The notes beneath the pieces are model-generated. The model made no database searches. It was not told the origin of the DNA and worked only from the letters and a program-made list of their open reading frames with translations. Source: Porticoccaceae bacterium (lineage in GTDB: Bacteria; Pseudomonadota; Gammaproteobacteria; Pseudomonadales; Porticoccaceae). From it: DNA of 9,199 bases. The DNA lies in contig JAPKCN010000065.1 of NCBI GenBank assembly GCA_028822945.1, positions 1-9,199 of the forward strand. The letters are read 5' to 3'. Both the position numbers and the translations under genes were made by a program. Positions 6,743 to 9,199 of this stretch are shown in pieces (the stretch's first letter is position 1; each line of letters opens with the position of its first letter).

Positions 6743-8285
6743 AGACTGTCTGCTCAGCATTGACAACGGTACCCAGAGCGTGCGCGCCATGTTGTTTAAT
6801 GCGCACGGCGAGTTGCTAGCAAAACATAGTATTGCTCTGGAACCGTATTTTTCTACTCAACCCGGTTGGGCCGAACAACGCGCCGAGTACTTTTGGGACG
6901 CGCTGTGCGCAGCCTGTCAGGGCTTGTGGCCGCAACTGGAAATACCCCGCGAGCGAATTGCTGCGGTGTCACTGACCACCCAGCGCGCAACCGCAGTTGC
7001 CATCGACGAGGCTGGCGAGCCCCTTCGACCGGCGTTTAGCTGGCTCGATCAACGCAAAGTGACCAGCCGACCAGCCCTACGTGCGTTAGAGTCGCTGGTA
7101 ATGCGTGCCCTCGGTGTTAAATCGGCGGTAGACGCCTTTCACCAGTCGGCAGAGTCTAACTGGCTGGCGCAGATGGAACCGCACAACTGGGCCGCCACCG
7201 CCCACTACTTGTTACTCTCGGGCTACCACATCCAGCGACTCACTGGCCGCTACAGCGATGCAGTTGCCAGCCAAGTTGGCTATGTGCCATTTGATTTTAA
7301 GCGCCAACGCTGGGCCGATGACAGCGACTGGACATGGCGCGCTCTGCCGATCGCCCGCCAGATGCTTCCCGAGCTGCAGCCTGCCGGCCAACCACTCGGT
7401 AACATCACCGCACAGGCCGCCACAGAGACTGGTATTCCCGAGGGGCTAGCGTTAATAGCCTCGGGCTCGGACAAAGCCTGCGAAGTACTCGGCTCTGGCT
7501 GCCTCAACCCAGACACCGGCAGCCTCAGCTTTGGCAGCCTCGCCACCTATAATGTTACGAGCAACCGCTATTTTGAAGCGATTTCTGGCCACCCCGCCTA
7601 TCCAGGCGTAGTGCCAGGCACCTTTAATATCGAGACCGTAGTGCAGCGTGGCTACTGGATGGTTGGCTGGTTTAAGCGCGAATTTGGCCTGCGCGAAGAA
7701 CAGCTCGCTTTAGAGCGCGGGGTTACCCCCGAAACCCTGTTTGACGATTTGCTCGACGCAGTGCCCGCCGGTGCCGCCGGACTGATGCTTCAACCCTACT
7801 GGTCGCCAAGCGCCGACGACCGCAACGGCGTGGCCCGCGGTGCGATCATCGGCTTTACCGAACAACACAGCCGCGCACATCTTTATCGCGCCATGATCGA
7901 GGGGCTGACCTATGCCCTGCGCGAGGGCAAAGAGCAGGTCGAAAAACGCAGTGGCCAGCGAATCCGTCGGCTGGTGGCATCGGGTGGCGGCTCGCAGAGC
8001 GACAGCATTCTACAGATTACCGCTGACATCTTTGGCCTGCCGGTAGAGCGACCGCGCACCTTCGAGACCTCGGGACTGGGCGCCGCAATTGCCGCCGCAG
8101 TGGGCGCCGGACTTTACCCAGACTTTGGCAGCGCCGCCGCCAACATGACGCGCACCGCAAAAATCTTTGACCCCGACCCCGCCAATCGCGAGGTCTACCA
8201 ACAACTCTACCGCCAGGTTTATCAGAACCTCTACCGCCAGCTACAGCCAAGCTACAAAAAACTTCAGTCGTTGATCGCCCGCTAG
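6726..8285 (+). CDS. FGGY-family carbohydrate kinase
   Basis: A 519-aa ATP-dependent polyol/sugar kinase of the FGGY family (glycerol kinase, xylulokinase and relatives). The phosphate-1 loop is SIDNGTQS (11-18). PGWAEQ (46-51) and SLTTQRATAVAID (82-94) follow. SWLDQRK (105-111) matches the W-x-D-x-R substrate segment, and SGSDKACEVLGSG (246-258) holds the likely catalytic base Asp249. The C-terminal domain has MIEGLTYALREG (390-401), the ATP-binding SGGGSQSDS (419-427), QITADIFGLPV, and GLGAAIAAAVGAG. The tail is rich in Tyr/Gln/Arg repeats (QLYRQVYQNLYRQL). The frame is open to an ATG at 6588, but those 46 extra residues lie inside glpD and precede the conserved N terminus, so 6726 is chosen. 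It overlaps glpD by 17 nt. Substrate specificity cannot be read from sequence: glycerol is natural given glpD, but an alkylglycerol or other polyol is possible. No intrinsic terminator is obvious after it. Confidence 0.87.
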   Translation: MTPLPKDCLLSIDNGTQSVRAMLFNAHGELLAKHSIALEPYFSTQPGWAEQRAEYFWDALCAACQGLWPQLEIPRERIAAVSLTTQRATAVAIDEAGEPLRPAFSWLDQRKVTSRPALRALESLVMRALGVKSAVDAFHQSAESNWLAQMEPHNWAATAHYLLLSGYHIQRLTGRYSDAVASQVGYVPFDFKRQRWADDSDWTWRALPIARQMLPELQPAGQPLGNITAQAATETGIPEGLALIASGSDKACEVLGSGCLNPDTGSLSFGSLATYNVTSNRYFEAISGHPAYPGVVPGTFNIETVVQRGYWMVGWFKREFGLREEQLALERGVTPETLFDDLLDAVPAGAAGLMLQPYWSPSADDRNGVARGAIIGFTEQHSRAHLYRAMIEGLTYALREGKEQVEKRSGQRIRRLVASGGGSQSDSILQITADIFGLPVERPRTFETSGLGAAIAAAVGAGLYPDFGSAAANMTRTAKIFDPDPANREVYQQLYRQVYQNLYRQLQPSYKKLQSLIAR

Positions 8286-8548
8286 GCCTATAAAGGCATA
8301 AATCCCGAGTTGCACAGCTAAAATGAGGTGCCTTTAAATATCCCGTGAGTAATAATTTTGGCCTAGTCTGTAGCAGCTAAAATGGCCGAAGTAATAGAGA
8401 TAACAACCGCTACACATCAAAATAAACGCCTAAATGCATATCCCAAAATAATAATATCTGCTTTTATTAATCGAGTATATGCGACCTATGCATGGGCTTT
8501 AAATACATGCGACATATTATCGCAGTCATAGTCAAAATAGAGGCTGAA
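8286..8548. other. AT-rich convergent intergenic region
   Basis: This separates the kinase gene (plus) from the DUF6122 gene (minus), which point toward each other. It contains a long-loop inverted repeat (TAAAGGCA 8291-8298 with TGCCTTTA 8329-8336) and an 11-bp direct repeat (CAGCTAAAATG at 8315-8325 and 8374-8384). Neither forms a standard terminator hairpin with a T-run. A 49-codon open frame at 8382-8531 has no ribosome binding site or recognisable content. The base composition drops sharply compared with the preceding operon. Confidence 0.5.
8315..8384 (+). repeat. Pair of 11-bp direct repeats (CAGCTAAAATG)
   Basis: Exact copies lie at 8315-8325 and 8374-8384, 59 bp apart. The context differs slightly (GCACAGCTAAAATGA and TAGCAGCTAAAATGG). 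The pair could be a binding-site pair or a chance or small-duplication remnant. No larger unit is shared. Confidence 0.4.
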
Positions 8549-8845
8549 TTAATAGTCAAGACAATCGAGAGCATCCAATGCCATATGAATTAGCAATCCA
8601 GCACCTATCAGTCTGGTCTTTGGCGCAATACTCATAACGGCATACAACAGAATTGACCAAAGCTGATGCAGTGGGTGGAAGCCAATACTGCAACGATTAG
8701 GGTCGTAAACGGGAACCGCCAGAAGGTGGTCAATATCGACCAGCATAGTTGAAATCAATACCAGATAAGCGGATTTCCAGTTGTTTCGGTAAACTAAACC
8801 GACCAGCATTGCAGGCACTAAGAAGTGCAAACCTATATGGAGCAC
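8549..8845 (-). CDS. Small integral membrane protein, DUF6122 family
   Basis: A 98-aa hydrophobic protein on the minus strand, starting at GTG (8843-8845). The frame is closed a little upstream (stop at 8894-8896) and offers no ATG, and MLHIGLHFLVP fits the family's usual N terminus. Likely membrane segments are about 4-19, 24-36, 61-74 and 78-91. Polar residues stand out within or near them: His3 and His7, DIDH at 37-40, DPNRCSIGFHPLH at 48-60, and HMALD at 87-91. The D-x-D-H plus later His/Asp pattern recalls YdjM/DUF457-type membrane proteins annotated as metal-dependent hydrolases. Metal binding or hydrolase activity is inference only. No clear Shine-Dalgarno or promoter precedes it. Base use is more AT-rich than the operon across the gap. 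Function unknown. Confidence 0.8.
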   Translation of the reverse strand: MLHIGLHFLVPAMLVGLVYRNNWKSAYLVLISTMLVDIDHLLAVPVYDPNRCSIGFHPLHQLWSILLYAVMSIAPKTRLIGAGLLIHMALDALDCLDY

Positions 8846-9199
8846 GGTGGGGGATATCCGAATCAGTAATGTCGTGAAGTATATCCTGCGGCCCTATTAT
8901 TCGAAATAACAACATGCGGAACACTGGACAGTACTTTTAATAAGCACATTTTGCGTCAAACCAATCGCCGTATATCAATGGAAACGGAAATACTCACACA
9001 GCTAGGTCCTTAATGCTTATTAATCAACAATACTTAAAAACTTTAAGCATAGATTACTAGGCGGCCTTGCCACTCGGACGGGTAGGCACCACTGGACGTA
9101 ATTCGACATCTCTCTGCACCTAAATTTCTTACTGGAAGCCTGCCTTTAATCACCGTACCGCATATTTCCCCGCCCCAGCGAAAAACTCTGTAACCCTAG
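8846..9199. other. Noncoding AT-rich flank, no gene recognised
   Basis: No convincing coding frame is present on either strand. It should contain the promoter of the minus-strand DUF6122 gene; TTGACG read on the minus strand near 8955-8960 is a possible -35, but no good -10 follows at the right spacing. Nested inverted repeats lie at 9013-9050: ATGCTTA (9013-9019) with TAAGCAT (9044-9050), overlapping CTTAAA (9033-9038) with TTTAAG (9042-9047). The stretch from about 9061 to the window end is more GC-rich but shows no long frame. Confidence 0.45.
9033..9047. repeat. Small AT-rich hairpin
   Basis: CTTAAA at 9033-9038 pairs with TTTAAG at 9042-9047 around a 3-nt loop. A competing outer pairing of ATGCTTA (9013-9019) with TAAGCAT (9044-9050) shares bases with it. 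The stem is all A/T except one pair, so it is weak, and it lacks the features of a Rho-independent terminator. Confidence 0.3.

Noticed and set aside
8291..8336. Inverted repeat as terminator of the kinase operon
   Set aside because: A 30-nt loop, an AT-rich stem and no T-run after it make intrinsic termination unlikely.
8382..8531. 49-codon plus-strand open frame in the AT-rich gap
   Set aside because: It has no ribosome binding site, no recognisable motif, and its start falls within one copy of the short direct repeat.
8730..8924. 64-codon minus-strand open frame overlapping the DUF6122 gene start
   Set aside because: It overlaps most of the DUF6122 N-terminal half in another frame and has no family resemblance.
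9020..9109. 29-codon minus-strand frame near the window end
   Set aside because: It is too short, has no ribosome binding site, and its upstream continuation hits a stop after a few codons.

Overview
The window is a chromosomal stretch of about 57% G+C (estimated by eye) with tightly packed, mostly plus-strand genes. It probably comes from a marine or aquatic gammaproteobacterium. That placement is inferred from gene content (DUF2059, a MauG-like peroxidase, a beta-helix/cytochrome protein, an alkyl-DHAP-synthase-like gene clustered with glpD, and DUF6122) and from codon use; no rRNA or other taxonomic marker is present. No tRNA, rRNA, CRISPR array, insertion sequence or phage gene was seen.

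Layout: (1) 3-194 is the 3' end of a DUF2059-type protein. (2) 195-517 is an AT-rich intergenic and leader region. (3) 518-3329 is a two-gene operon with a 14-nt overlap. It encodes an exported di-heme MauG/cytochrome-c-peroxidase-like enzyme, then a membrane-anchored right-handed parallel beta-helix protein (resembling TIGR03805) that ends in a monoheme cytochrome c domain. (4) 3330-3483 is a control region with an 18-bp perfect palindrome, a consensus TATAAT and a good ribosome binding site. (5) 3484-8285 is a three-gene operon with overlaps of 11 and 17 nt. It encodes an FAD-dependent alkyl-dihydroxyacetonephosphate-synthase-like protein, a GlpD-family glycerol-3-phosphate dehydrogenase and an FGGY-family carbohydrate kinase. 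(6) 8286-9199 is distinctly AT-rich and holds one small minus-strand membrane-protein gene (DUF6122 family) plus noncoding sequence with short repeats.

Working together: the first operon looks like a periplasmic redox pair in which the beta-helix protein could be the electron partner or substrate of the MauG-like enzyme. Its physiological role is unknown. The second operon has a coherent chemical logic around glycerol-3-phosphate/DHAP: a kinase makes a phosphorylated polyol, a GlpD-type flavoprotein oxidises its secondary alcohol to a ketone, and an AGPS-type flavoprotein acts on DHAP-linked lipids. It could serve synthesis or, more speculatively, breakdown of ether-linked glycerolipids. The two operons and the control palindrome are the parts most worth following up.
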